Below, piece by piece: positions 40,701-49,690 of a stretch of 64,000 bases of DNA; positions within the stretch are counted from its first letter, which is position 1, and each line of letters starts with the position of its first letter. The stretch lies in NCBI GenBank assembly GCA_039105265.1, contig JAPFFF010000002.1:8680001-8744000 (forward strand), read 5' to 3'. The translations under genes were made by a program, and so were the position numbers. The stretch comes from Tritrichomonas musculus. Lineage: Eukaryota; Parabasalia; Tritrichomonadida; Tritrichomonadidae. A model generated the notes under the pieces. That model did not search any database, had not been told where the DNA came from, and saw nothing but the letters and a program-made list of their open reading frames with translations.

Positions 40701-41206
40701 CACTCCCCATTAACTTTGAAAGCTATTTTATATTTCTCAGATATTGATAAAGCATCAATATGTTCTTCAAAGAATTTCTTTAATTTTGGCAATAATAATT
40801 TTCGTCCGTCATTATCTAATCTTTCAAAATCAATATACCAATTTGTGGGAGAATCTTCTAATTTTTCCATAATTCTATTTGTTATTTCAAACTGTGTTTT
40901 ATCCTCGACTCGCAGAGGCTCGTCAGCTGACGCGGTTTTTATTATTTTAGGTTCATTTTTATGTTCTTTTTTTGACTCTTCTTTAGGTTTTTCTTTATTG
41001 TTTTTACCTTTAAAATACCAATAGATTGCATCATAATTATCCGTATCACCATCATAACCTTTATCGAAATATAATTGGTTTTGAATATCTATTATTAATT
41101 CTTCATTATTTTCCCATAGTTCATGTGGGTCTCTAGTGAATTTATCATTAATCATTAATTCCATTAATTCACATAATTGTTCAAAAGTGGCTTCTATAAG
41201 TTTCAT
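37730..41206 (-). pseudogene. Polinton protein-primed DNA polymerase B (outer fossil)
   Basis: A homologue of the inner PolB over its full extent. Exonuclease segments (YADFEAD, HNLAYD) and polymerase segments (DFDAVSLYPSAM, KLIMNSCYGKT, YQDTDSMH) are all recognisable, as is the N-terminal YDGDTDNYDAIYWYFKGK module. It is a broken copy. It begins about 60 bases inside the right TIR edge, as in the inner element. Confidence 0.82.
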
Positions 41207-41263
41207 TTTTTAAAAGAATAAAAATTTATTAAATATAAAATTATTTATACCTGATATTATTTT

Positions 41264-41619
41264 TTATATCACATATCATATTACAAAATTTTTTTAAAAT
41301 TTTTATTTCAATATTTTTAAAAAGTATAAATATATTAAAATTTATGAGAAATTTTAGTTTTTTATATCACTTGTCAGACATTAAAATTTTGTCATAAAAG
41401 AGTCCATTTTTGATATATTTAAGGGCTAAAAAATGATTTTTTATGCAATATATATGTCCCGTATAGTAAACTTATAAACTGAAGACAGAAATGAAAAGCA
41501 TTGATGACCTATATTTATGGAGTCCGGTTCGAAGCTCGTCAAGAGCGGAGAACCGAGAAAGGGGGAACCGAAGGGGTTTAAGGACTTTAGTCCTTAAATC
41601 ACCCCTTTTGTACACTACT
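41264..41619. repeat. right TIR of outer Polinton
   Basis: Uninterrupted copy of the outer TIR, about 356 bp. It is the reverse complement of 4368-4665 joined to 6829-6891. It carries two copies of the motif ttttatatcacwtrtca (near 41262 and 41360) and the subterminal palindrome. Confidence 0.88.
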
Positions 41620-41624
41620 ATAGG
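41620..41624. repeat. target-site duplication ATAGG, right copy (outer Polinton)
   Basis: Pairs with 4363-4367. Confidence 0.9.
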
Positions 41625-41642
41625 AAATTTTACAATACTAAT

Positions 41643-41828
41643 AAAATTTTCGTAACAGATACAAAATTTCGTTATAGATAAAAAAATTTTGTTATAGATG
41701 ATTTTTTTTTGTTTTAGATAAAAAAATTTCGTCACATATACTATTTTTTTGTTACAAATACTAATTATTGGTTATTAATAAATGATTTTTGTATCAATAA
41801 CATATTTTTTGTTATTGATATAAAATTT
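41643..41828. repeat. 186-bp array of degenerate ~20-bp units, copy 1
   Basis: About nine units resembling cgttatagataaaaaaattt lie in tandem, each slightly different. The whole 186 bp recurs without a mismatch at 50852-51037, in the same orientation. Flanking bases differ. No coding capacity and no TIRs. Confidence 0.8.
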
Positions 41829-42470
41829 GGTTTTTTGTAAGAAGTAAATTAACGTCTTTTTAAAATTCTCATCTCATTTTTTCGTTTCAGCATTGGATTA
41901 TATACATTCAAATCAATAAATATTATTAAATTTCTTTGTATAATCATTTTATGAATGCCTCTTTCTATATATTATCTATTTTATCATTAATATTTCATTC
42001 AATGTTTTCAATTATTACAAAAAACAAAAGTGATATAAAAATAAGAGCAATTGTTCAGCCAATTTTTAGAATAAATAGCTTTTTATGATATGACACGCTA
42101 ACATATATAATATTCTAATATATTCAATACTTTATGCATTAGAAATAAGTTGATTATAATTTTCTAAATCGATACGATTAATAAAATGCATTATAATTTT
42201 TAATTCGTACTTAGTTATATAACATATTTTTTTTAAAAATATGAGTTGAATTAACGTCTTTGATTCAGATTAAGTGAAACAAGTTTTGAAGATTCAGATT
42301 AAGTGAAACAAGTTTCTTGCCTGTAGAGATTGCAATAAGCATGCTTTTTTGAAAAAATAAAGTAAAAATTTTTTTTTCTAATATCTTGATATTTTTACTC
42401 ATTTTTAAACATATACCAGATATTTAGAAAATGATTTTTCAGCTAAAAAATAGAATATTTAAAAATGGAA
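41829..42470. other. gene-free AT-rich stretch between two elements
   Basis: No supportable gene. A 27-bp tandem duplication containing gattcagattaagtgaaaca lies near 42258-42312. The stretch ends at the TTCCA duplication of the small PolB element. Confidence 0.55.
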
Positions 42471-42475
42471 TTCCA
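42471..42475. repeat. target-site duplication TTCCA, left copy (small PolB element)
   Basis: TTCCA directly precedes AGTAGTGATA and recurs at 49023-49027. Confidence 0.87.
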
Positions 42476-42758
42476 AGTAGTGATATAGAGACGCGTCTGG
42501 GTACAAGATAAATTTCATTGTCCCACAGACCTGAAAACTCAGTCAGTTGACCAATTTTTGACCATCATTTTTGACACAATTGAATGAGTATTTCTCATCT
42601 ATTTAATTATCGTTTTCATAAATTTCGATTAACTTAATAATTTATCCAAAAACTCAAGTATTGATATATAGATGCAAACAGGAACTAGACCCACTAATGA
42701 ACTTTGTTTATCTGGCTCAACCTCTGGTTTAGTCACTGAATTTAAGAAATATCAAAAT
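42476..42758. repeat. left TIR of the small PolB element, 283 bp
   Basis: Reverse complement of 48740-49022 with one mismatch and no gaps. It contains the perfect palindrome AGACGCGTCT at 42489-42498, 13 bases from the tip. Confidence 0.93.
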
Positions 42759-42779
42759 AAATACAAATCGAAATTTTTC

Positions 42780-42785
42780 TCACAA
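42780..42785 (+). promoter_or_regulatory. possible initiator (TCACAA) of the PolB/HNH gene
   Basis: TCACAA fits the trichomonad pattern TCA(+1)YWW and lies eight bases before the ATG at 42790, just inside the TIR. It suggests that the element uses host-type transcription. Confidence 0.4.
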
Positions 42786-42789
42786 TCAA

Positions 42790-45700
42790 ATGTCAAATCT
42801 TGAAAATACTGAGATTTCAAAATTAGTTGAGTTATTGAATATCTTTGAAAAGAAGCACACTTCGTTAGAAACGTGGCTAAAAGCTGTTGGTAGCAATGAA
42901 GTAATGTTGCGCTATGAATTGATTGATTATATTAATGAATATTTGTCAAATGCAAAATATGATGGTGAAGACAATTATGATAACATTTATTGGTTCGCTA
43001 AAGGATTATCATTACCACCACCAAAACCATTAAAAAGATATGTTGACAACCCAGAATACAAAGAAAATGAAGCAATTAGCGATTTATTCAAAATTCAACC
43101 ACAACCATTAATCAAACATTATGTAATTCCACACAATTCAAAATATAAGCAACTCCTTAATGAATTGATTAATAATCCTCCATTATTAAGGCCACTACCA
43201 CCCCAAATTATGAAACCTTTAAAACCATATGCACAAAAATTATTTGAAGGACAGAATGAACAATACATTGAATTTATTAAACAATATGGTCATGATTTTA
43301 AAAGTAAAGATGAGGAATATTTAATTGTTAATGAACCCCATGATAGAGAACAGGCATTGCGTTTGCTTCAAAATCATAGAAAGAAATATCCTGAAGAAAC
43401 CGTTAAAGTTCAAAAAACAGATGACCCAATTGTTGTATATTATTTAAATAGAATATCAACATTAGAAGACATATTCAATTACCTCACAAATACTGTATTC
43501 AAACAAGAAAGAAAGCCATTTAAGTTAACTTTTGAATTATCAGGAATATTCGAGTTACCAGTTAATAGTAATAATGGTGATGTCATTAGATATGAATATG
43601 ACGCAAGAACAATCAATTTTTCAAATACTTGTCGAAATGAATATCTTGGAAACATTCCAATTATTATTCAATTACCCCAAGATTTAGAAAGAGTTAAGCT
43701 ATATATTGAATCAGTTTTGCATAATTACAATGTAAGTGAATCATCTGTTAAATTAACTATTGTTTCATCGATTGCATTTAATGTTTCACGACTAGTCAAA
43801 GTCACAGGAAAGATTGAGCACTTACCAGAAGAATTTGTTAAATCAAGACTCATTATAGCAGACAATGAGGATGATAAGTTATGCTGGTATCGTTTCTTAT
43901 CAATTTGTTTAGATAAGACTCTTTTGAAACGCAAACTATTTCATAGAACATCTAAAGCAAAAATGCTTTTATGTGAAGAACATGGACATCCTTATACAAC
44001 ACATTTAACTAAAGAAGCAAAGAATATTATTGATAACTTTAATGGAACTTCAGTTGAAGAAATGAAAGAATCAGCTAAAAAGCATAAGATTAATGTAAAC
44101 ATTTATGAATACTTCAAAGAATCAAAAACATATGGACTTTCAGAGCAATGGTTCTTTGATGAATCATTTACAACATATAGTGCGTTATTATTCTCTAAAG
44201 CAAGAGTTATTCATATAATGTACATACTTGATGCTGAAAAACTAACAAATATCATGATTTGTCCAAAATGTCGGTCTTTAGCAATCAGGAATGAAAACAG
44301 ACACGCTAAAAGAAGAATGGAACAGCATATTGAAAAATGTGATGGGAAATTTAAGAAGAATTACATAGCAGAGAAAGTGTCTTTACCATATTGCCCTCAT
44401 ATTTTAGATAATCCTGTTTATGAATACTGTTTGGCTAATAATCTTGAATTCAAACCACAACAATTATATATGACCTATGATTTCGAAACAATGGAACAAA
44501 TTGTTAATGAATCTATTACAAAAGCTACAACAATAAATTCAAGATTAATTCCTTTATCTGTTAGCTGTTGTATTAAATCATTAAAAGGCTTAAATACAAA
44601 GCATTTCGATGCAAGAGACACTAATTTCATTCCAAAATGGATTGATTTTATGTTTAAACAATCCAAAACAATTGTTGAAGATAAATACGAATCCTATAGA
44701 GAGATGTTACATATCGAATCAAATGAACAAATTAATGAAATTGTTAAAGATATCATAACAGTTACTGTATTTGGATTTAATTCATCACGATTTGATTCAA
44801 ATTTGTTTAAAGAATATTTCAATCATTCTCACTGGAGCGTTAACAACAATTCAATGATTGGTACAGCAACATCTTTGAAACAATTCATCTTGACATCAAA
44901 TAAAACAAATACACAACTGAGATTCATTGATGCACAAGCTTTTGTTGCTGGTGGGACTTTAAAGCAATTTGGTAAAGATTTTGGCCAAACATTTATTTTG
45001 GACTCGAAAGGAAACGTTCGCGGCAGTGTAGATAATAGCAATAAAGGAGTGTTTCCATATGAAGCAATTAATAGTGATAACTTCAATGAAGTACTATCTA
45101 AATCAGAACCGTTTAAACATGAAGATTTCTATTCATCTCTTACTCAAAAGAATCTAATTTCTCGTGAAGAATATGAAGCTTATTTAGAAGATACGAAGCA
45201 ATTCAAAAATAGATGGGATTATTTGTTGAGTTACAATGATAATGATGTTGAGATGATGATTAAACCCATTGACAATTTGATTAAATTGAATGCTGAATTC
45301 AATGTTGATTTGATATCTAATTTATCACTTTCAAAGAATGCTGCATGTATCAAATATGCTTTGGCTTACAAAGATTTCAATCCAAATGCTGATTATGATG
45401 TTACCAATCATTCCAATACTTTCAAACCAACACGTAGGTGGTGGGAATATAAATGTCATTGTTATTATATTCAAGATGAGAAATTTGATAAGCAGAATCC
45501 TAAATTACCACAAAGAAATCTTGAGAAATGTGTCAATGTCGATGATTTTGATGAATTTATGAAATTATACGGTAATCCAGAAACAGGAAAATGCCATCTT
45601 TGTGGAGAACATTTCACAGACTCTAATAAGCCAACTCTTGATAGAATCAATAATGAATTAGGGCATGAATTAAGTAATTGTAAATTAGCATGCTCTTCAT

Positions 45701-47451
45701 GCAATAGTTTAAGAAGTTACAAAGATGATAAGATTACTCGTTTACGAATTCAATTAAAGAAATACTGTAAATTGAATCAATTACCCACAACATTAACTAA
45801 TGAAAAAGAATATTATGATTTACGTGAAGGGATTACTGGTGGATTATCAATGGTTATGCATCGATTGAATTTACGAGGAATTACTAAAATTAATAGATTC
45901 AAGTATAATGACGAATCTAATAAAGTAATTTCTTATGATACAGATAATGTGATGTCTCATGTTGTTGGTGTCGATTTCAATTCATTATATCCATCTTCAT
46001 TCTCTTCAACTTATCATGAATTTAACCCTTATCATGGGGGAATTATGTATATGCCAGGTTCTTTAATTGCACGTTATGAATGCTATAATGACAATGGAGT
46101 ACGAAATGATAAAGTTTATAGAATATGTATGGATAAGATTATTAAAGGAAAGGAACAAGCTAAAATGTTCAAGAAAGGACAGAAACCAAAAAGTGTCTTC
46201 AGGGCGAAAGTTATATTAGAATGCCCTAAATCTAAGATAAATGACTTAATTAATTTCCCACCAGTCTTCAGGAATTTTGAAATCAAAAATGATGAAGAAA
46301 CAATAGGTTCATTCATGTATAACTATGGGAAGAAGAATAAGATAAATTCTATTGATAAAACTGATAGAAAATTAACTATGGCTCTTGATACAATGGGGTT
46401 ATTCTTTTCATTCAATTGCTATTTATTATGGTTCTTACTCGACTTAGGACTAGAAATTGTTGATATACAAAACTTATCTGAATATGAAGCTAATACAGCA
46501 TTTAAACCATTTGTTGAAGAACTCATGCACGCAAGACAAGATATAATTGCAGGAGTTAAAAATGGAAATGAGAAATTTTATAAAATTAGTATGAATGGTT
46601 CGTATGGATATGATGGTATGAATACTGAAAAGTATAGTAAAGTAAAGATTTGTGATAAAGATAAAGCTTATCAATCAATTATATTAGATACTTACATAAA
46701 TGGAAGTAAAATTGCTGATGATTCATATTTGATTCAATCTAATCCGAAATCTTATAGATGTAAAACGTGTTTACAAGAAGCTTTCTTTACATTAGATAAT
46801 GCTAAATTCTGGTACTTAATTTTCATTTACAAATTTATGTACAAATGCTTAGATGTTAATAAATTCCATTTAACATCTGCTGACACTGATTCAGCTTATT
46901 TTGCGGTTGCTGGAGACATGAATGCTCCAATTGACCAAGTTTTTGATTATATAATCAAAGATAGAAAGTTCTATGATGAAAATATATACAAATTCATGCC
47001 AGACCCAAAACTTAAATCTGTTTATGGCTTTATAGAGACTCGAATCGCTTCGATTCGCGACGAAAAGAAGTTGCTGGGATGTTGCGTTGAGAAATATGGA
47101 ATGAATCAAATTGCATTATGTCCTAAATGCTATACAATTTGGAACGGTTGTAACAACCCTGAGGACCCTTTGGGTTCAAATAATGATGGTGTTACTAAGT
47201 CTCTCAAAATCAAAGGTGTCTCATTGAAAACTAATAAACTAACTTCAAATGATTACAAAGATATTTTAGAGAATGAATCCATTAAATCTGGTAAGAACAT
47301 TAATCTTCAAGTTAAAAACAATATTATGTCGAAGATTACTATTAATAAGAATGCTTTAACTGGATTTCACAATAAAATGATTGTTTTACCAAATCAATCT
47401 TGCTTACCATTTATTAAAGGATTAACTGCAAAAGATTATTACGTTATTTAA
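42790..47451 (+). CDS. protein-primed DNA polymerase B with embedded HNH nuclease domain
   Basis: 1553 residues. Residues about 53-70 (KYDGEDNYDNIYWFAKG) match the N-terminal module of the Polinton PolBs. A zinc-finger-like block CPKC...H...H...C is near residues 490-520. Exonuclease motifs: YDFET near 563, FGFNSSRFDS near 661 and YNDNDVE near 815. Between exonuclease III and motif A lies a CHLCGEHF...LDRINNELGH...N...ACSSCNS block (about 934-975), which is the Cys-rich HNH pattern. Polymerase motifs: DFNSLYPS near 1062, KISMNGSYG near 1266 and SADTDSAYF near 1363. A late CPKC occurs near 1445. It should replicate the element from its ends. The HNH part may nick or cut DNA. It is longer than the Polinton PolBs (1145), partly because of the HNH insertion. 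Confidence 0.88.
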   Translation: MSNLENTEISKLVELLNIFEKKHTSLETWLKAVGSNEVMLRYELIDYINEYLSNAKYDGEDNYDNIYWFAKGLSLPPPKPLKRYVDNPEYKENEAISDLFKIQPQPLIKHYVIPHNSKYKQLLNELINNPPLLRPLPPQIMKPLKPYAQKLFEGQNEQYIEFIKQYGHDFKSKDEEYLIVNEPHDREQALRLLQNHRKKYPEETVKVQKTDDPIVVYYLNRISTLEDIFNYLTNTVFKQERKPFKLTFELSGIFELPVNSNNGDVIRYEYDARTINFSNTCRNEYLGNIPIIIQLPQDLERVKLYIESVLHNYNVSESSVKLTIVSSIAFNVSRLVKVTGKIEHLPEEFVKSRLIIADNEDDKLCWYRFLSICLDKTLLKRKLFHRTSKAKMLLCEEHGHPYTTHLTKEAKNIIDNFNGTSVEEMKESAKKHKINVNIYEYFKESKTYGLSEQWFFDESFTTYSALLFSKARVIHIMYILDAEKLTNIMICPKCRSLAIRNENRHAKRRMEQHIEKCDGKFKKNYIAEKVSLPYCPHILDNPVYEYCLANNLEFKPQQLYMTYDFETMEQIVNESITKATTINSRLIPLSVSCCIKSLKGLNTKHFDARDTNFIPKWIDFMFKQSKTIVEDKYESYREMLHIESNEQINEIVKDIITVTVFGFNSSRFDSNLFKEYFNHSHWSVNNNSMIGTATSLKQFILTSNKTNTQLRFIDAQAFVAGGTLKQFGKDFGQTFILDSKGNVRGSVDNSNKGVFPYEAINSDNFNEVLSKSEPFKHEDFYSSLTQKNLISREEYEAYLEDTKQFKNRWDYLLSYNDNDVEMMIKPIDNLIKLNAEFNVDLISNLSLSKNAACIKYALAYKDFNPNADYDVTNHSNTFKPTRRWWEYKCHCYYIQDEKFDKQNPKLPQRNLEKCVNVDDFDEFMKLYGNPETGKCHLCGEHFTDSNKPTLDRINNELGHELSNCKLACSSCNSLRSYKDDKITRLRIQLKKYCKLNQLPTTLTNEKEYYDLREGITGGLSMVMHRLNLRGITKINRFKYNDESNKVISYDTDNVMSHVVGVDFNSLYPSSFSSTYHEFNPYHGGIMYMPGSLIARYECYNDNGVRNDKVYRICMDKIIKGKEQAKMFKKGQKPKSVFRAKVILECPKSKINDLINFPPVFRNFEIKNDEETIGSFMYNYGKKNKINSIDKTDRKLTMALDTMGLFFSFNCYLLWFLLDLGLEIVDIQNLSEYEANTAFKPFVEELMHARQDIIAGVKNGNEKFYKISMNGSYGYDGMNTEKYSKVKICDKDKAYQSIILDTYINGSKIADDSYLIQSNPKSYRCKTCLQEAFFTLDNAKFWYLIFIYKFMYKCLDVNKFHLTSADTDSAYFAVAGDMNAPIDQVFDYIIKDRKFYDENIYKFMPDPKLKSVYGFIETRIASIRDEKKLLGCCVEKYGMNQIALCPKCYTIWNGCNNPEDPLGSNNDGVTKSLKIKGVSLKTNKLTSNDYKDILENESIKSGKNINLQVKNNIMSKITINKNALTGFHNKMIVLPNQSCLPFIKGLTAKDYYVI

Positions 47452-47794
47452 ATGTACTTTAGAGATAACTTATTTTTAATTAAATATTTAGATTCTACGA
47501 CCTAAATTTCATTAAAAATCTGGAAAATCTGAAAAATTTGGAAAATTTGTAATTGAATAGAATCATTTGAATGAACTCATAGAATTTCCCCAACTTTTCC
47601 AACTTTTCCGATTTTCCCGAAAGTTGGAACTTTCCCGGCTTTGCAGTGAATTAATATTCAATTAATTCCCGATTTTTCAGATTTATTCATTCTCCTACTT
47701 TTCCTGCTTCGTTGTGGATTAATCTTCGATTAATTCCCGACTTTTGGAGTATATTTCTGGGTCTATGGGAATTCCCGTAGACCGAAAATATTGT
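47452..47794. other. intergenic stretch between convergent genes of the small PolB element
   Basis: Gene-free. It contains two related blocks of about 85 bp (each with aattaattcccgattttt-like ends, near 47640-47680 and 47705-47745) and C-rich short repeats (cccaacttttccaacttttc near 47588), then the hairpin at 47760-47783. Confidence 0.6.
47760..47783. terminator. 24-nt near-perfect palindrome
   Basis: GGTCTA-TGGGAA is followed at once by TTCCCG-TAGACC, a palindrome with one T/C exception that pairs as G-U in RNA. It sits between the ends of the convergent PolB and 160-residue genes, so it may mark transcript ends or be a replication or processing hairpin. Confidence 0.4.
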
Positions 47795-48277
47795 TTAAAT
47801 TATAGATTTAACAGCATCTTGTAAAATTATTGAAAGTTTATATATATCATCAATGTTATTCTGAATTTTCTCATTAAGCTCAGCATTCATTATATTAGAG
47901 TTATAACATATTTTTATAAAAGTATTTGCATAATTAAGTAATATATCATTAATATCTTTAACATTATATAATTTAGTTGATTGATTAATATTAAGAGAAA
48001 CTTTATTCATTCTTTCGTCAAATTCTTGTTTCTTCTTCCTTCGATACTCTCTCATGTATTCATTTCTGTTTTTTGTTATTTTAGGTGAATCAGTTGATGA
48101 AACTTGTGACTCCGTAGATTTTTCATATGAATCGCTTTTAGCATCAGGTGATAAACAAGACTCTGTAGAGCCAAATACTTGTTGATTAAATTTAGCTTGT
48201 TCTTCAGGTTGCATAGAAATTGCTGACTCATTATTATGTTTAAGCTTATTGAAGAAATTGGATATTCTTTCAGTCAT
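47795..48277 (-). CDS. small basic protein of the PolB element, 160 residues
   Basis: 160 residues. The first 70 are polar and Ser-rich (SPDAKSDSYEKSTESQVSSTDS). A strongly basic helix, NRNEYMREYRRKKKQEFDER, lies at about 70-90, and the rest is helical and hydrophobic (INDILLNYANTFIKICYNSN). A basic region followed by a helical segment resembles a DNA-binding plus dimerisation arrangement. I recognise no family. As one of only three genes in the element it may be the terminal protein, an end-binding protein or a regulator. I cannot decide between these. It is convergent with PolB and codirectional with the 93-residue gene. Confidence 0.7.
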   Translation of the reverse strand: MTERISNFFNKLKHNNESAISMQPEEQAKFNQQVFGSTESCLSPDAKSDSYEKSTESQVSSTDSPKITKNRNEYMREYRRKKKQEFDERMNKVSLNINQSTKLYNVKDINDILLNYANTFIKICYNSNIMNAELNEKIQNNIDDIYKLSIILQDAVKSII

Positions 48278-48415
48278 CTTTTCATTTACGAAAATTACGA
48301 AATTATGTTACAAAAATATTACGAATTGTTATGAATAGTGTAATGAACATTATGAACATTGTAATAAACTAGTTACGAACTATTAAATTCAAAAATTATT
48401 AAACAATTTTAAATC

Positions 48416-48697
48416 TTATTGAGGTGCTGATGATGAAATGTAGTCAATTACTTCTTTCAATTTATTATTAGTTTTTGCATAATAATAGTCTTTCATAAGA
48501 ATCAATTTCTTCCCTCGTGTAGTAAATCTATAACCTTCAATTGGAAATCTAATATTCAATTCTTTAGGTTTAAAGCTTTGAACTGTTTCATTATTATTAA
48601 TTAATTTGCGAAGAACTTTCAAATCATTATCTTCAACCAATTTTGCAATAATTTTCAAAAGTAATTCTTTATCAGAAATATCAAGAACGTTTGACAT
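48416..48697 (-). CDS. small protein of the PolB element, 93 residues
   Basis: 93 residues from ATG at 48697, 42 bases inside the right TIR edge. A helical N terminus (DKELLLKIIAKLVEDNDLKVLRKLI) is followed by a short beta-like part (LNIRFPIEGYRFTTRGKKLILMKDYYY), resembling a winged-helix layout, though this is only a visual impression. Function unknown. An early-regulator or end-binding role would suit its place beside the TIR. The gap to the 160-residue gene is 138 bases. Confidence 0.65.
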   Translation of the reverse strand: MSNVLDISDKELLLKIIAKLVEDNDLKVLRKLINNNETVQSFKPKELNIRFPIEGYRFTTRGKKLILMKDYYYAKTNNKLKEVIDYISSSAPQ

Positions 48698-48739
48698 TTA
48701 ATAATTGAAAAAATATTTTATGTTAATTATTTTGATTTA

Positions 48740-49022
48740 ATTTTGATATTTCTTAAATTCAGTGACTAAACCAGAGGTTGAGCCAGATAAACAAAGTTCA
48801 TTAGTGGGTCCAGTTCCTGTTTGCATCTATATATCAATACTTGAGTTTTTGGATAAATTATTAAGTTAATCGAAATTTATGAAAACGATAATTAAATAGA
48901 TGAGAAATACTCATTCAATTGTGTCAAAAATGATGGTCAAAAATTGGTCAACTGACTGAGTTTTCAGGTCTGTGGGACAATGAAATTTATCTTGTACCCA
49001 GACGCGTCTCTATATCACTACT
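48740..49022. repeat. right TIR of the small PolB element, 283 bp
   Basis: Mirrors 42476-42758. The palindrome AGACGCGTCT is at 49000-49009. Confidence 0.93.
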
Positions 49023-49027
49023 TTCCA
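49023..49027. repeat. target-site duplication TTCCA, right copy (small PolB element)
   Basis: Pairs with 42471-42475. Confidence 0.87.
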
Positions 49028-49684
49028 AATCCTTAAAATTAACAATTGTTTAGAATTCTCACAGGATTTATTTTTCAAAGAATATTTGTCCATCCCAGAA
49101 CTTTTTCTATTTATTTAACCAAATATGCAATCAAAAGAAACTCAAAAAACATATTGGTTTTCTATTTTTTTTTTATTTTTGAAGAATCAAAAGAAAAAAT
49201 ATTTTTTAATTTTTATTATCTAGTTCAGTTTTTTTATTTTAACCTAAATATTTTTTCTTATAATTTGTTTTATTTAACAAGATAAAAGGAAAAAAAATAT
49301 ATAATTATTTCTGAAAAATATTTTTCAGTTAATATTTTTAGAATTCAATTAATTTCATTATTAAATTCTTTTATATTTGAAATACTTTAAAATAAATATT
49401 AAAGTTGATTTAAATATAATTGAAATGTTTATCGATTATCGAAAAAATACTTAAAGCATTGAAAAAATAAACTATATTGAAAAGTTAAATAAAAATAAAA
49501 CCCCATATATGTAAATTTTATTAATTAAATTACTATTAATATTTATTTTAAATAGTATTAATCTTTTAGAATTGAATTTATATATTATATTAATAGTTTC
49601 TCAATTTAATCGAAAAGAAATGAAAAAGATATTTATAAAAAAATGTATTTTTATTTTCGAAATTTGAATACTAAACAAAATTTA
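49028..49684. other. gene-free, very AT-rich stretch
   Basis: A 79-codon frame here (49046-49285) is rich in Phe/Tyr/Leu, as expected by chance from A/T runs, so I do not call it. No RNA gene or clear repeat. Confidence 0.5.
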
Positions 49685-49690
49685 TCGTTA

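Larger units (their letters stand above)
4368..41619. mobile_element. Polinton/Maverick, outer element (fossil, with nested insertions)
   Basis: A 37.3-kb span bounded by terminal inverted repeats starting AGTAGTGTACAAAAGG and flanked by ATAGG duplications. Without the nested inner Polinton it is about 20 kb, the usual Polinton size. Parts in order: small protein, DxNGD protein, packaging ATPase, coiled-coil protein, Gly/Ala-rich protein, major capsid protein, beta-sandwich protein, fibre-like protein, two small proteins, integrase and protein-primed PolB. It is broken: I count about four or five disabling changes plus two insertions (one in the left TIR, one in the fibre gene). The two TIRs remain about 99% identical, so the insertion is probably recent. 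Its genes are AT-richer than those of the inner element. Confidence 0.92.
42476..49022. mobile_element. 6.5-kb PolB-only TIR element, candidate Polinton satellite
   Basis: A 6547-bp element with 283-bp terminal inverted repeats that differ at one position in my reading, flanked by TTCCA. The tips are AGTAGT...ACTACT, as in both Polintons of this window, and the duplication is again 5 bp. It holds three genes: a PolB/HNH protein on the plus strand and two small proteins on the minus strand. I find no integrase, packaging ATPase or capsid gene. Self-encoded replication with borrowed integration (Polinton integrase acting on the shared tip) is the simplest reading, but it is inference. It looks whole and young. 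Confidence 0.85.

Noticed and set aside
42790-47451. Reading the HNH block as an intein in the PolB
   Set aside because: I see no Cys/Ser at an N-terminal splice site or His-Asn at a C-terminal one around the block, and the insertion is too short for a usual intein with splicing domain.
49046-49285. A 79-codon frame rich in Phe, Tyr and Leu
   Set aside because: The composition is what A/T runs give by chance, with no homologue-like pattern.
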